A stretch of DNA of 64,000 nucleotides from Leisingera coralii (GTDB taxonomy: Bacteria > Pseudomonadota > Alphaproteobacteria > Rhodobacterales > Rhodobacteraceae): the NCBI RefSeq assembly GCF_049056525.1, contig NZ_JBHUPT010000059.1:40307-104306 (forward strand), in the 5' to 3' direction. This document shows, one piece after another, positions 1 through 8,151 of the stretch. The translations under genes and the position numbers were made by a program. Below the pieces are notes generated by a model that saw only the letters and a list, made by a program, of their open reading frames with translations, was not told the DNA's origin and ran no database searches. Positions within the stretch are counted from its first letter, which is position 1. Every line of letters begins with the position of its first letter.

Positions 1-1
1 A

Positions 2-1672
2 TTTGACGTGATGAACCAGACGGCGGAAGCCCAGCTGCAGCAGTTCGGCTATAACAACGACTACGTCGGCTTTGTGCCGCTCAACGCTGACGGCACCCGC
101 GGCCTGTTGTGCGTGAACCACGAATACACCAACGAAGAGGTGATGTTCCCGGGCCTCGGCCGCCAGGACAAGGCGGAGTTCGCCGGCATGACCCGCGAGC
201 TGGTTGAGGTCGAGATGGCGGCGCATGGCGGCTCGGTTGTGGAAATCACCCGCGGGGCTGATGGGAAGTGGTCGGTTGTGCGTGACGGCGCGATGAACCG
301 CCGCATCTCGCCGCTAAACACCGCGATGGCCATTGACGGGCCCGCCGCAGGCCACCCGCGGATGCAGACCAGCGCCGATCCCAGCGGACGCGAGGTTATC
401 GGCACGCTGAACAATTGCGCCGGCGGCATGACCCCCTGGGGCACCTGGCTGATGGCCGAGGAGAACTTTCACGGCTATTTCTGGACCGACCGCCTCGACA
501 CTGAAGGCGAGCCGGATCTCTCGGGCCAGCCGGACGCGGCCCGGATGGAACGCTATGGCGTGCCCGGCATGTGGTATGCTTGGGGCAAATACCACGACCG
601 CTTTAATACTGACAAAGAACCCAATGAAGTGAACCGTTTCGGCTGGGTTGTTGAGGTCGACCCGATGGACCCGCTCTCCAAACCGGTGAAGCACACCGCC
701 CTGGGCCGTTTCGCGCATGAGGGCGCGGAAACCACCCTGTCACGGGACGGCCGGCTGGTGGTCTACATGGGCGATGATGCGCGGTTCGAATATGTCTACA
801 AATACGTCTCCGGCGGCATGGTGTCAGAGGACCGCGCGGCCAATGCGCGGCTGCTGAGCGAAGGCACGCTTTATGTGGCCCGGTTTGAGGCTGACGGCAC
901 CCACCGCTGGCTGCCGCTGGTGCATGGCCAGGGTCCGCTGACGGCGGAGAACGGCTTTGCCAGCCAGGCGGATGTGCTGATTGATGCGCGGCTGGCGGCA
1001 GATGCGCTGGGGGCCACTCCGATGGACCGGCCCGAGGACGCCTCGCCGCGCGGAGACGGCACCGCCTTTGTGATGCTGACCAACAACTCCAAGCGCAAGG
1101 CCGGCCAGACCGATGCCGCCAACCCGCGGCCCGCGTCGGATTTCGGCCATATCATCGAGATCCGGGAGGACGGCGGCGACCATGCAGCGGCAAGCGGCCG
1201 CTGGTCAATCCTGGTGAAATGCGGCGATCCGGAGATTGCCGAAGTGGGCGCCGAATGGAACCCGGAAACCTCTGAACACGGCTGGTTCGGCTCCCCCGAC
1301 AACAGCGCGATGGACGCGGCGGGACGGCTGTGGGTGGCCACCGACCAGGGCAGCAGATGGGACAAGACCGGCAAGTCGGACGGTCTTTACGGGGTGGAGA
1401 CCGACGGGAGCCTGCGCGGCCATTCCAAGCTGTTCTTCCGCTGCCCCGTGGGGGCTGAGCTGTGCGGGCCGTGCTTCACCCCGGACGGTGAGACGCTGTT
1501 TCTGGCCGTGCAGCATCCGGGCACCGACGGCACCAAGGACCTGACAGGCTTCGGGCGTGCCTCTACTTTTGAGGACCCTGCCACCCGCTGGCCGGATTTC
1601 GATCCGCAGATGCCGCCGCGGCCCTCGGTTGTGGTGGTCACCAAACAGGGCGGCGGCAAGATCGCGGTCTGA
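2..1672 (+). CDS. phoX: PhoX-family alkaline phosphatase (DUF839), 5' end missing
   Basis: This reading frame is already open at the first base, so the N-terminus, including any Tat signal, lies outside the window. The visible 556 or so residues carry features of the PhoX/DUF839 family: an early QFGYNNDYVGFVPL segment, LLCVNHEYTNEE, and the block GTLNNCAGGMTPWGTWL followed by AEENF, then a beta-propeller-like C-terminal half with NNSKR and WVATDQGSRWD. Family members are usually secreted, metal-dependent (Ca/Fe) phosphatases that release phosphate from organic phosphoesters under phosphate limitation. A GC-rich hairpin lies about 25 bp after the stop. No pho box can be judged because the promoter is outside the window. 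The family call is firm; activity as an alkaline phosphatase is inferred from the family. Confidence 0.9.
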   Translation, partial: FDVMNQTAEAQLQQFGYNNDYVGFVPLNADGTRGLLCVNHEYTNEEVMFPGLGRQDKAEFAGMTRELVEVEMAAHGGSVVEITRGADGKWSVVRDGAMNRRISPLNTAMAIDGPAAGHPRMQTSADPSGREVIGTLNNCAGGMTPWGTWLMAEENFHGYFWTDRLDTEGEPDLSGQPDAARMERYGVPGMWYAWGKYHDRFNTDKEPNEVNRFGWVVEVDPMDPLSKPVKHTALGRFAHEGAETTLSRDGRLVVYMGDDARFEYVYKYVSGGMVSEDRAANARLLSEGTLYVARFEADGTHRWLPLVHGQGPLTAENGFASQADVLIDARLAADALGATPMDRPEDASPRGDGTAFVMLTNNSKRKAGQTDAANPRPASDFGHIIEIREDGGDHAAASGRWSILVKCGDPEIAEVGAEWNPETSEHGWFGSPDNSAMDAAGRLWVATDQGSRWDKTGKSDGLYGVETDGSLRGHSKLFFRCPVGAELCGPCFTPDGETLFLAVQHPGTDGTKDLTGFGRASTFEDPATRWPDFDPQMPPRPSVVVVTKQGGGKIAV

Positions 1673-1698
1673 CCTGAAATCCGCCATTGAAAAACGGA

Positions 1699-1720
1699 GC
1701 GCGCCCCGTCCGGGGCGCGC
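1699..1720 (+). terminator. Hairpin after phoX, likely terminator
   Basis: A perfect 9-bp GC stem (GCGCGCCCC / GGGGCGCGC) with a 4-nt loop starts 27 bp after the phoX stop. Only a short TTT follows, so it is a weak intrinsic terminator at best. Confidence 0.5.
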
Positions 1721-1826
1721 GCAGGTTTCAGCCCTGGCAGGCAGGCTGCCGCCTGATGCACGCGATTGTGAGCGGCAGGATCCCGGCCTTGCCCTAGAAA
1801 CGGGAGAAACCCTGTGGAGACCTGCC

Positions 1827-2297
1827 ATGTATGCCAAACGCCTGACAGCGGCCCTGATCCTTGCGGCCTCCGCCGCATCCGCCGGCAGCATCGCGCCGCG
1901 CGACGGCTGGGCGGTGCATGAAACCGCCAAGCCCTATGCACAGCTGATCGAGGACGTGAAAGCCGCCGCCAAGGCGGAAGGCCTGGGGGTGGTCACCCAG
2001 GCGGGCCCCACCCAGGCGGCAGCGGCCCGCGGCATTACCATTCCCGGCAACCGGGTCATTGGCCTGTTCAACAATGATTTCGCGGTGAAGATCCTCGCCC
2101 TTTCCACCGCGGCGATGATCGAGGCGCCGGTGCGCATGTATGTGACCGAGGAGGCCGACGGCATCGCCACCCTGTCCTACAAGCTGCCCACCCATGTCTT
2201 TGCGCCGTATGCGGAGGAAGGCGGCGCGGGGCTGGCGGCCCTCGCAGGCCAGCTCGACCGCCGCTTTGCGCTGATAGCGGAACGGGCGTTGAAATAG
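1827..2297 (+). CDS. DUF302 domain protein, secreted
   Basis: A 156-residue protein that starts with a signal peptide (MYAKRLTAALILAASAASAG) and continues as a DUF302-type domain: a segment near residues 60-100 with GITIPGNRVIGLFNN and VKILALSTAAMIEAPVRMYV, ending with a helical stretch. DUF302 proteins form a small alpha/beta fold of unknown biochemical role, often periplasmic and found beside redox or metal genes. The start at 1827 is preceded by GGAGA at 1816-1820. It follows phoX on the same strand after a hairpin and is probably transcribed separately. No catalytic function can be named. Confidence 0.8.
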   Translation: MYAKRLTAALILAASAASAGSIAPRDGWAVHETAKPYAQLIEDVKAAAKAEGLGVVTQAGPTQAAAARGITIPGNRVIGLFNNDFAVKILALSTAAMIEAPVRMYVTEEADGIATLSYKLPTHVFAPYAEEGGAGLAALAGQLDRRFALIAERALK

Positions 2298-2441
2298 GTC
2301 CCGGCGTTTTCCGGTTTCGCTTGCTCACGCCGCTGTTTGCGCCGAATTCCGCCGCAGCATTTCTCACACTGCCGTGAACGGGCTTGCGCGCGGGCGCAGC
2401 CTCGGCAATCTGGCGGTAATTCAACGGATTGGACGGACAAG

Positions 2442-4055
2442 ATGACAGATCCCTTGCGCGCGGCGGACGTTCTGGCCCGGCGGCTCTATGAAGCAGGCTG
2501 CCGCCACGCTTTCGGCATGCCCGGCGGCGAGGTGCTGACGCTGGTCGATGCGCTGACCAAGGCGGGTATCGCCTTTCACCTGGCCAAGCATGAAAACTGC
2601 GCAGGCTTCATCGGCGAAGGCGTGCATCATGCCGACGGCGCGCCGGTGATCCTGGTCGCCACCCTCGGCCCCGGCGCGCTGAACGGCATCAACGTGGTTG
2701 CCAACGCCCACCAGGACCGGGTGCCGATGCTGGTGCTCACCGGCTGCGTCGACGCGGCGGAGGAACAGAGCTACACCCATCAGGTGCTCGACCACCGCGC
2801 GGTTTTTGCGCCGATAACAAAGGCCACCTTCCGGCTGGACGCAGACGCCGCGGACCTGATCGCCGACAAGGCGGTTGCCATCGCAACCGCGCCGCGCAAC
2901 GGGCCGGTGCATATCGACGTGCCGATCTCCACCGCAGACGCGCCGGCCAGGGACCGGGGCGTCCGCCGCGCGCCAGCAAGTGCCAGCGCGCCAAGCGGCG
3001 AGGCGCTGGCGCAGGCGCGTTCCTGGCTGGCGTCGGCAGAGCGCCCGGTGGCGGTGATCGGGCTGGACGCGCTGCAGGAGAGTGCTGGTGCTGCCCTCCG
3101 CAGCTTTGTCGAGAAACACCGGATCCCATTCGTCACCACCTACAAGGCCAAGGGGATCATCCCCGAGGATCACCCCCTCTGCCTGGGTGGCGCAGGCCTG
3201 TCGCCGCTGGCGGACAAGCACCTGCTGCCGCTGGTGCGGGAGGCTGACCTGGTGCTTTCCATCGGCTATGACCCGATCGAGATGCGCCCCGGCTGGCGCA
3301 ATGTCTGGGACGTGGAAACCCAGAACGTCATCGACATCGCGCCCGAGGCGAACACCCATTACATGCATCAGGCAGGCCTGAACTTCCTGACGGCCATTGC
3401 CCCCACGCTGGAGGCGCTTTCCCAAGGCACAGCCCCACGCGAGACTTGGAGCAACGGGCAGCCAGCGGCGGTCAAAAGCGCGCTGGCAACGGCCTTTCCG
3501 CAGGACGACAACTGGGGTCCCGCCGGTGTCATCGCCGAATGCCGTGCCGTCCTGCCGCCGGAGACGCTGGCCACCGCCGACAGCGGCGCCCATCGGATCC
3601 TGCTCAGCCAGATGTGGGAGTGTTCCGAGCCGCGCGGGCTGATCCAGTCTTCGGCGCTGTGCACCATGGGCTGCGCGGTGCCGATGGCCATCGGCCGCAA
3701 GCTGGCGCAGCCGGAGCGTCCGGTGGTCAGCTTCTCCGGCGACGCAGGCTTCCTGATGGTTGCGGGCGAACTCTCCACCGCGGCAGAGCTGGGCGTGGCG
3801 CCGATCTTCGTGGTCTTTGCCGATTCGAGCCTTGCGCTGATCGAACTCAAACAGCGCCAGCGGCAGCTCGCCAATGGCGGCGTGGATTTTGCGCCCCACG
3901 ACTTTGCCGCTATGGGCCGGGCCTTTGGCGGCAACGGCGTGACGGCCACAAACCGCGCGGAACTGCGCGCCGCCCTGCAGGACGCGCTGACAGCAGACAG
4001 GTTCACCGTCATCTCGGCCGTGATCGACCGCGGAGGCTATGATGGCCGCATCTGA
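2442..4055 (+). CDS. Thiamine-pyrophosphate-dependent enzyme (acetolactate synthase / oxalyl-CoA decarboxylase superfamily)
   Basis: A 537-residue protein with the three domains of the ALS-like TPP superfamily. The N-terminal PYR domain has the catalytic glutamate, Glu51, in KHENCAGFIGEG. The central domain spans about residues 190-330. The C-terminal PP domain has the Mg/TPP segment SGDAGFLMVAGELSTAAELG. The start at 2442 gives the usual N-terminus; longer in-frame starts run back through non-conserved sequence. The stop overlaps the start of the next gene, a family III CoA-transferase, so the two are co-translated. That pairing resembles oxalyl-CoA decarboxylase with formyl-CoA transferase, but the sequence is not a clear Oxc and the true substrate is unknown. 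Acetolactate synthesis is less likely because no small regulatory subunit is nearby. Confidence 0.8.
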   Translation: MTDPLRAADVLARRLYEAGCRHAFGMPGGEVLTLVDALTKAGIAFHLAKHENCAGFIGEGVHHADGAPVILVATLGPGALNGINVVANAHQDRVPMLVLTGCVDAAEEQSYTHQVLDHRAVFAPITKATFRLDADAADLIADKAVAIATAPRNGPVHIDVPISTADAPARDRGVRRAPASASAPSGEALAQARSWLASAERPVAVIGLDALQESAGAALRSFVEKHRIPFVTTYKAKGIIPEDHPLCLGGAGLSPLADKHLLPLVREADLVLSIGYDPIEMRPGWRNVWDVETQNVIDIAPEANTHYMHQAGLNFLTAIAPTLEALSQGTAPRETWSNGQPAAVKSALATAFPQDDNWGPAGVIAECRAVLPPETLATADSGAHRILLSQMWECSEPRGLIQSSALCTMGCAVPMAIGRKLAQPERPVVSFSGDAGFLMVAGELSTAAELGVAPIFVVFADSSLALIELKQRQRQLANGGVDFAPHDFAAMGRAFGGNGVTATNRAELRAALQDALTADRFTVISAVIDRGGYDGRI

Positions 4056-5241
4056 CATGCTCCCTCATGGCGCCCTCAATGGCGTCAAGGTTCTCGACCT
4101 CTCCCGCATCCTGGCAGGCCCGACCTGCACCCAACTGCTGGGCGACCTCGGCGCGACGGTCATCAAGGTGGAAAACCCCAAGACCGGCGGCGATGACACC
4201 CGCCAGTGGGGGCCGCCCTATGTGACCGATGCGGATGGCAACCGCTCTGATCTGTCCGCCTATTTCATGGCCGCCAACCGCAACAAGCGGTCCGTCGCCA
4301 TCGACATCGCATCCGAGGAAGGCCAGCAGGCCATCCGCAGGCTGGCGGCTGAGGCCGATATCCTGATCGAGAACTTCAAACCCGGCGGCCTGGCGAAATA
4401 CGGGCTGGATTACGCCAGCCTCAAGGATGATCTCCCGGGCCTGATCTACTGCTCGATCTCCGGTTACGGCCAGACCGGCCCCAACAGCCACAAACCCGGT
4501 TATGACATCATGGCGCAGGGGTTTGGCGGCATCATGTCGCTGACCGGCGAGCCGGATGGCCAGCCGATGAAGGCGGGCGTCGGCATCGCCGATGTGATGT
4601 GCGGCATGTACGCCTGTATCGGCATCCTGTCTGCCCTGCACCATCGCGAAAAAACCGGCGAAGGCCAGCAGATCGACCTGGCGCTGGTCGATGCCCAGAT
4701 CGCCTGGCTGATCAACGAGGGCGTCGCCTATCTGAACACCGGCCGGATCCCCAAGCGCCGCGGCAACGAGCATCCCAGCATCATGCCCTATGGGGTGTAT
4801 GAGACCTCGGACGGCCACGTGATCCTGGCGGTGGGCAACGACAGCCAGTTCCGCCGCTTCATGGAGTTCCTCAAGCTCGAGGGCCTGGCCGAGGATCCGC
4901 GGTTCGCCACCAACCCTGCCCGCTTGCAGAACCGCGATGCGCTGAACGAGATCCTGATCCCTTCGGTGCAGCGGTTCACAACGGACGAGGTCCTGGCCGC
5001 CATGGAAGCCCGCAAGGTGCCTGCAGGCCCGGTGCAGAACCTGGAAACCCTGTTTGCCACCGATCAGGTCGAAGCCCGCAACATGGCGATCGGCATGGAA
5101 ACCACGGCCGGTCCGGTCAGGCTGTTGGGCAACCCGCTGAATTTTTCCCGCACGCCGGTCACATACCGGCACGCGCCGCCCCAATGCGGTGAGGCAACGG
5201 ATGAGATCCTGGGCGCAGAAGACCCTTTCGGACAGTCCTGA
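4042..5241 (+). CDS. Family III (CaiB/BaiF) CoA-transferase
   Basis: A 399-residue CoA-transferase of the CaiB/BaiF fold. The N-terminus (NGVKVLDLSRILAGPTCTQL) is typical, the expected catalytic aspartate is Asp184 in GVGIADVMCGM, and the block GYDIMAQGFGGIMSLTGEPDG precedes it. These enzymes move CoA between carboxylic acids through an aspartyl-CoA thioester; close matches include glutaryl- and formyl-CoA transferases. The start was set at 4042 because GGAGG at 4032-4036 is spaced 5 nt from it; an ATG at 4039 is also possible. The gene begins inside the last codons of the TPP enzyme, so they should work in one pathway. The acids used cannot be read from the sequence. Confidence 0.88.
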   Translation: MAASDMLPHGALNGVKVLDLSRILAGPTCTQLLGDLGATVIKVENPKTGGDDTRQWGPPYVTDADGNRSDLSAYFMAANRNKRSVAIDIASEEGQQAIRRLAAEADILIENFKPGGLAKYGLDYASLKDDLPGLIYCSISGYGQTGPNSHKPGYDIMAQGFGGIMSLTGEPDGQPMKAGVGIADVMCGMYACIGILSALHHREKTGEGQQIDLALVDAQIAWLINEGVAYLNTGRIPKRRGNEHPSIMPYGVYETSDGHVILAVGNDSQFRRFMEFLKLEGLAEDPRFATNPARLQNRDALNEILIPSVQRFTTDEVLAAMEARKVPAGPVQNLETLFATDQVEARNMAIGMETTAGPVRLLGNPLNFSRTPVTYRHAPPQCGEATDEILGAEDPFGQS

Positions 5242-5294
5242 TCCCCCAGATGCGCGGCGGCTTTCCGCCATGTGTTACAGTTTCCGGCAATTCA

Positions 5295-5309
5295 CCGCTA
5301 AATCAGCGG
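5295..5309 (+). terminator. Weak hairpin after CoA-transferase
   Basis: CCGCT-AAATC-AGCGG followed by GGCTTTTGG, 53 bp after the stop. The stem is short and the U-run interrupted, so this is only a candidate terminator. Confidence 0.3.
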
Positions 5310-5345
5310 GGCTTTTGGCGTGGAGTAATCCTTCGCCTTGCAAAA

Positions 5346-5359
5346 ATTTCCCGGGAAAT
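5346..5359. promoter_or_regulatory. 14-bp perfect palindrome upstream of the TPR-opg operon
   Basis: ATTTCCCGGGAAAT is a perfect 14-bp palindrome in the 260-bp gap before the TPR gene, 143 bp from its start. Its AT-flanked symmetric form suggests a dimeric regulator site; the regulator is unknown. Confidence 0.35.
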
Positions 5360-5502
5360 CTTACACATCCGCCATATCTTCAATCCAGATGCACACAGGC
5401 CATCACCAAACCGCGAGCGGGGTTCGCCCGGTACATTCCGATGAACTACTCTTCAGCAGGACACGGAAACCGCGCGCAATTGAAAACAGAGATTGGACTT
5501 CT

Positions 5503-6864
5503 ATGACGCATGATATCTTCGGCCAAGACAGCAGCCTGACCGATGCAGCCGCACAGCAGGATTGGAATGCCGTGCAGCTGGGAGTTCTTTCCCACGCCGC
5601 AGCAACCGCGGATCACTTGGGCGCGGTGCTGAAGGCCGCGCCGGAGTTTGCGCTGGCCCATGCGATCAAGGGGCTGTCGCTTTTGATGCTTGGGCGCTCT
5701 GAGCTGGTGCCGACCGCGCGCGAGGCGCTGCGCGATGCCAAGGCCTGTTACGAGGGCGCCCTGCCGCGCGAGCGCAAATACGTGGACGCGCTGGAAAACT
5801 GGCTGGCAGGCCGCCCCAGCCTGGCGATCCAGCGGATGGAAGAGGTGCTGCAAGCCTTCCCGCAGGACACCCTGGCGATGAAGCTCAGCCACGGCATCCG
5901 CTTCATCATGGGCGACCCTGAAGGCATGCGCGCCTCGATCGAGCGGGTGCTGCCGGCCTATGCGCCGGACCATGCCGGGCGCGGCTACCTCCTGGGCTGC
6001 CATTCCTTTGCGCTGGAGGAGACCGGCGAATACGAACGCGCTGCCAATGCCGGCCGCCAGGCGCTGTGGATGGCGCCGGATGACGCCTGGGGCCTGCACG
6101 CGGTGGCGCATGTGCATGACATGACCGGCAATGCCAAATCCGGGCTCGACTGGCTGCACGGCCGCGAGGACGCCTGGGCGCATTGCAACAACTTCCGCTA
6201 TCACGTCTGGTGGCACAAGGCGCTGATGCATCTGGACCTGGGCCAGATGGAAGAGGCGGTTGCGCTCTATGACACCGAGGTGCGCAAGGACAAGACCGAC
6301 GATTACCGCGACATCTCCAACGCCACCTCGCTGCTGGTGCGGCTGGAGCTGGAGGGTGTCGACGTGGGCAGCCGCTGGGACGAGCTGGCGAATCTCTGCG
6401 CCGCCCGGACCGAGGACGGAAGCCTGATTTTTGCCGATCTGCACTACCTGCTGGCGCTGACCGGCCACCGCAAGGAGGACGCCCACAAGCTCGTTCAGCG
6501 GATTCACGCCGATGCGGAGCAAGGCGGCACCGAAGCGCGGGAGCGGATGGCGGACCCGGGATGCGCCGCCGCCGACGGGCTGGAAGCCTTCGGAGACGGT
6601 AATTACAAGGCCGCTTTCAATCACTTATCCACAGCCCGCGCCACCCTGCAGCTGGCCGGCGGCAGCCACGCGCAACGCGATGTTTTTGAACGCATAACCA
6701 TAGACGCGGGAATCCGCTCAGGACAGCTTGACGAAGTCGAAGCAATACTGGATGACCGCCGCGCCAAGCGGGGCGGCGCAGAGGACAATTACGCCCTCGC
6801 CCGCCGCACCCTGATTGCCGAGGCCCGGGACCCGTCCGGCGCCAAAAGCGTACCTGCCGAATAA
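5503..6864 (+). CDS. TTC38-like tetratricopeptide repeat protein
   Basis: A 453-residue soluble protein resembling the TTC38 family (similar length in bacteria and animals). Helical repeats run through the whole length; recognisable family features are LAHAIKGLSLLMLGR near residue 55, the GYLLGCHSFALEETGEYE region, and the conserved histidine-rich part around residues 200-240 with HAVAHVHDMTG and YHVWWHKALMHLDLG. Function is not established for the family; TPR folds normally bind proteins. I chose 5503 because the family N-terminus starts there; in-frame codons upstream are not conserved-looking. Only 24 bp separate it from opgC, so it is likely the first gene of the opgCGH operon. Confidence 0.82.
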   Translation: MTHDIFGQDSSLTDAAAQQDWNAVQLGVLSHAAATADHLGAVLKAAPEFALAHAIKGLSLLMLGRSELVPTAREALRDAKACYEGALPRERKYVDALENWLAGRPSLAIQRMEEVLQAFPQDTLAMKLSHGIRFIMGDPEGMRASIERVLPAYAPDHAGRGYLLGCHSFALEETGEYERAANAGRQALWMAPDDAWGLHAVAHVHDMTGNAKSGLDWLHGREDAWAHCNNFRYHVWWHKALMHLDLGQMEEAVALYDTEVRKDKTDDYRDISNATSLLVRLELEGVDVGSRWDELANLCAARTEDGSLIFADLHYLLALTGHRKEDAHKLVQRIHADAEQGGTEARERMADPGCAAADGLEAFGDGNYKAAFNHLSTARATLQLAGGSHAQRDVFERITIDAGIRSGQLDEVEAILDDRRAKRGGAEDNYALARRTLIAEARDPSGAKSVPAE

Positions 6865-6888
6865 GCCCCTCAAGGACCAAGACCACAG

Positions 6889-8151
6889 ATGTCCAGCGTT
6901 GCGCCCTTCCCCGGGCCTCAGAAAGACCCTGCTGCCGCCAACCGCGCAGTGCCCCCGCCGCAAACGGTCCAGACGCGCGTGCGCGACCCGCGGCTCGACT
7001 TCTACCGCGGCATTGCGATGTTCATCATCCTGGCAGCCCATGTTCCGGGCAACCGCTGGGCGGGCTGGATCCCGGCCCGCTTCGGGTTTTCGGACGCAAC
7101 CGAGATCTTTGTCTTCTGCTCCGGCATGGCCTCTGCCATCGCCTTTGGCAGCTCCTTCGACCGCCAGGGCTGGTGGCTGGGCACCGCCCGCGTCGCCTTC
7201 CGCTGCTGGCAGGTGTTCTGGGCCCACATCGGGCTGTTCTTCTTCCTGGCCATGTCGATGGCGGCGCTCGACCTCTATGGCGGGTTTGATAAGGAATATG
7301 TGAACTCGCTCAACCTTGGCCATTTCTTCAAGGATCCGATGACCCAGATCGTCGGCATCTTCACCCTCACCTATGTGCCCAACTACTTTGACATCCTGCC
7401 GATGTACCTGGTGGTGCTGATGCTGATGCCGCTGATGATCGGGGTTCAGAAGGCCGGGGTCTGGGCCGTTGTGATGGTGTCGGTGCTGATCTGGCTGACC
7501 GCCAACCCCTACATGCTCGGCCTTGGCCCCAACGGTGTTTCGCTGCCGGCAGAGCCGTGGTCGGACCGCGAGTGGTTCTTCAACCCCTTCGGCTGGCAGC
7601 TGCTGTTCTTCACCGGCTTTGCCTTCATGAAGGGCTGGCTGCCCAAGCCGCCGGTCTCCAAGGTGCTGGTTGTGCTCGCTGCCGGTTTCGTCATTTTCTC
7701 CGCCCCCTTCGGCTCCGGCAAGGTGCTGGGCTGGGTCGAGGCCTGGAACATGGGTCTGGCCGAAGCCATCCGCGAGACCTGGAAGCCCAGCAGCGAATGG
7801 CGCGAAAAGACCGACTTCGGCCTGCTGCGCTATACCCATTTCCTTTCGCTGGCCTATCTGGGCTGGGTCGCCGCCGGCGAGGGCGGAAAGCGGCTGATCG
7901 CCACCGGCCATTCACTGGCTGCAAGAATTTGGTCCGTATTGTTGCAGGTCGTTACCAAGGTCGGCCAGCAATCGCTTGCGGTCTTCGTGTTTTCGATGGC
8001 GCTGGCCCGCTTCATCGGCTTTGCGCTTGACCAGACCGACCGCGCGGTTATGACCACGGCATTCGCCAATCTTATTGGATTTTTGCTAATCATTGGCTGC
8101 GCTTACTGCGCTGCCTGGTTCAAGTCCCAACCTTGGAGAGCCAAGAAATGA
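6889..8151 (+). CDS. opgC: OpgC, glucan-modifying acyltransferase membrane protein
   Basis: A 420-residue inner-membrane protein of the OpgC family. After a short Pro-rich cytoplasmic tail comes DPRLDFYRGIAMFIILAAH, the acyltransferase-3-like first membrane helix with the conserved R and H, then SDATEIFVFCSGMASAIAFG and about ten hydrophobic segments. OpgC proteins succinylate or otherwise acylate osmoregulated periplasmic glucans. The stop overlaps the opgG start by ATGA (8148-8151), so expression is coupled. Gene order C-G-H, with the modifying enzyme first, agrees with its role. The substrate acyl group is not determined by sequence. Confidence 0.9.
   Translation: MSSVAPFPGPQKDPAAANRAVPPPQTVQTRVRDPRLDFYRGIAMFIILAAHVPGNRWAGWIPARFGFSDATEIFVFCSGMASAIAFGSSFDRQGWWLGTARVAFRCWQVFWAHIGLFFFLAMSMAALDLYGGFDKEYVNSLNLGHFFKDPMTQIVGIFTLTYVPNYFDILPMYLVVLMLMPLMIGVQKAGVWAVVMVSVLIWLTANPYMLGLGPNGVSLPAEPWSDREWFFNPFGWQLLFFTGFAFMKGWLPKPPVSKVLVVLAAGFVIFSAPFGSGKVLGWVEAWNMGLAEAIRETWKPSSEWREKTDFGLLRYTHFLSLAYLGWVAAGEGGKRLIATGHSLAARIWSVLLQVVTKVGQQSLAVFVFSMALARFIGFALDQTDRAVMTTAFANLIGFLLIIGCAYCAAWFKSQPWRAKK

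Noticed and set aside
2421..4058. Long open frame antisense to the TPP enzyme
   Set aside because: It mirrors the GC3-rich codons of the real gene, has low-complexity His/Arg/Gln content and no family motif.
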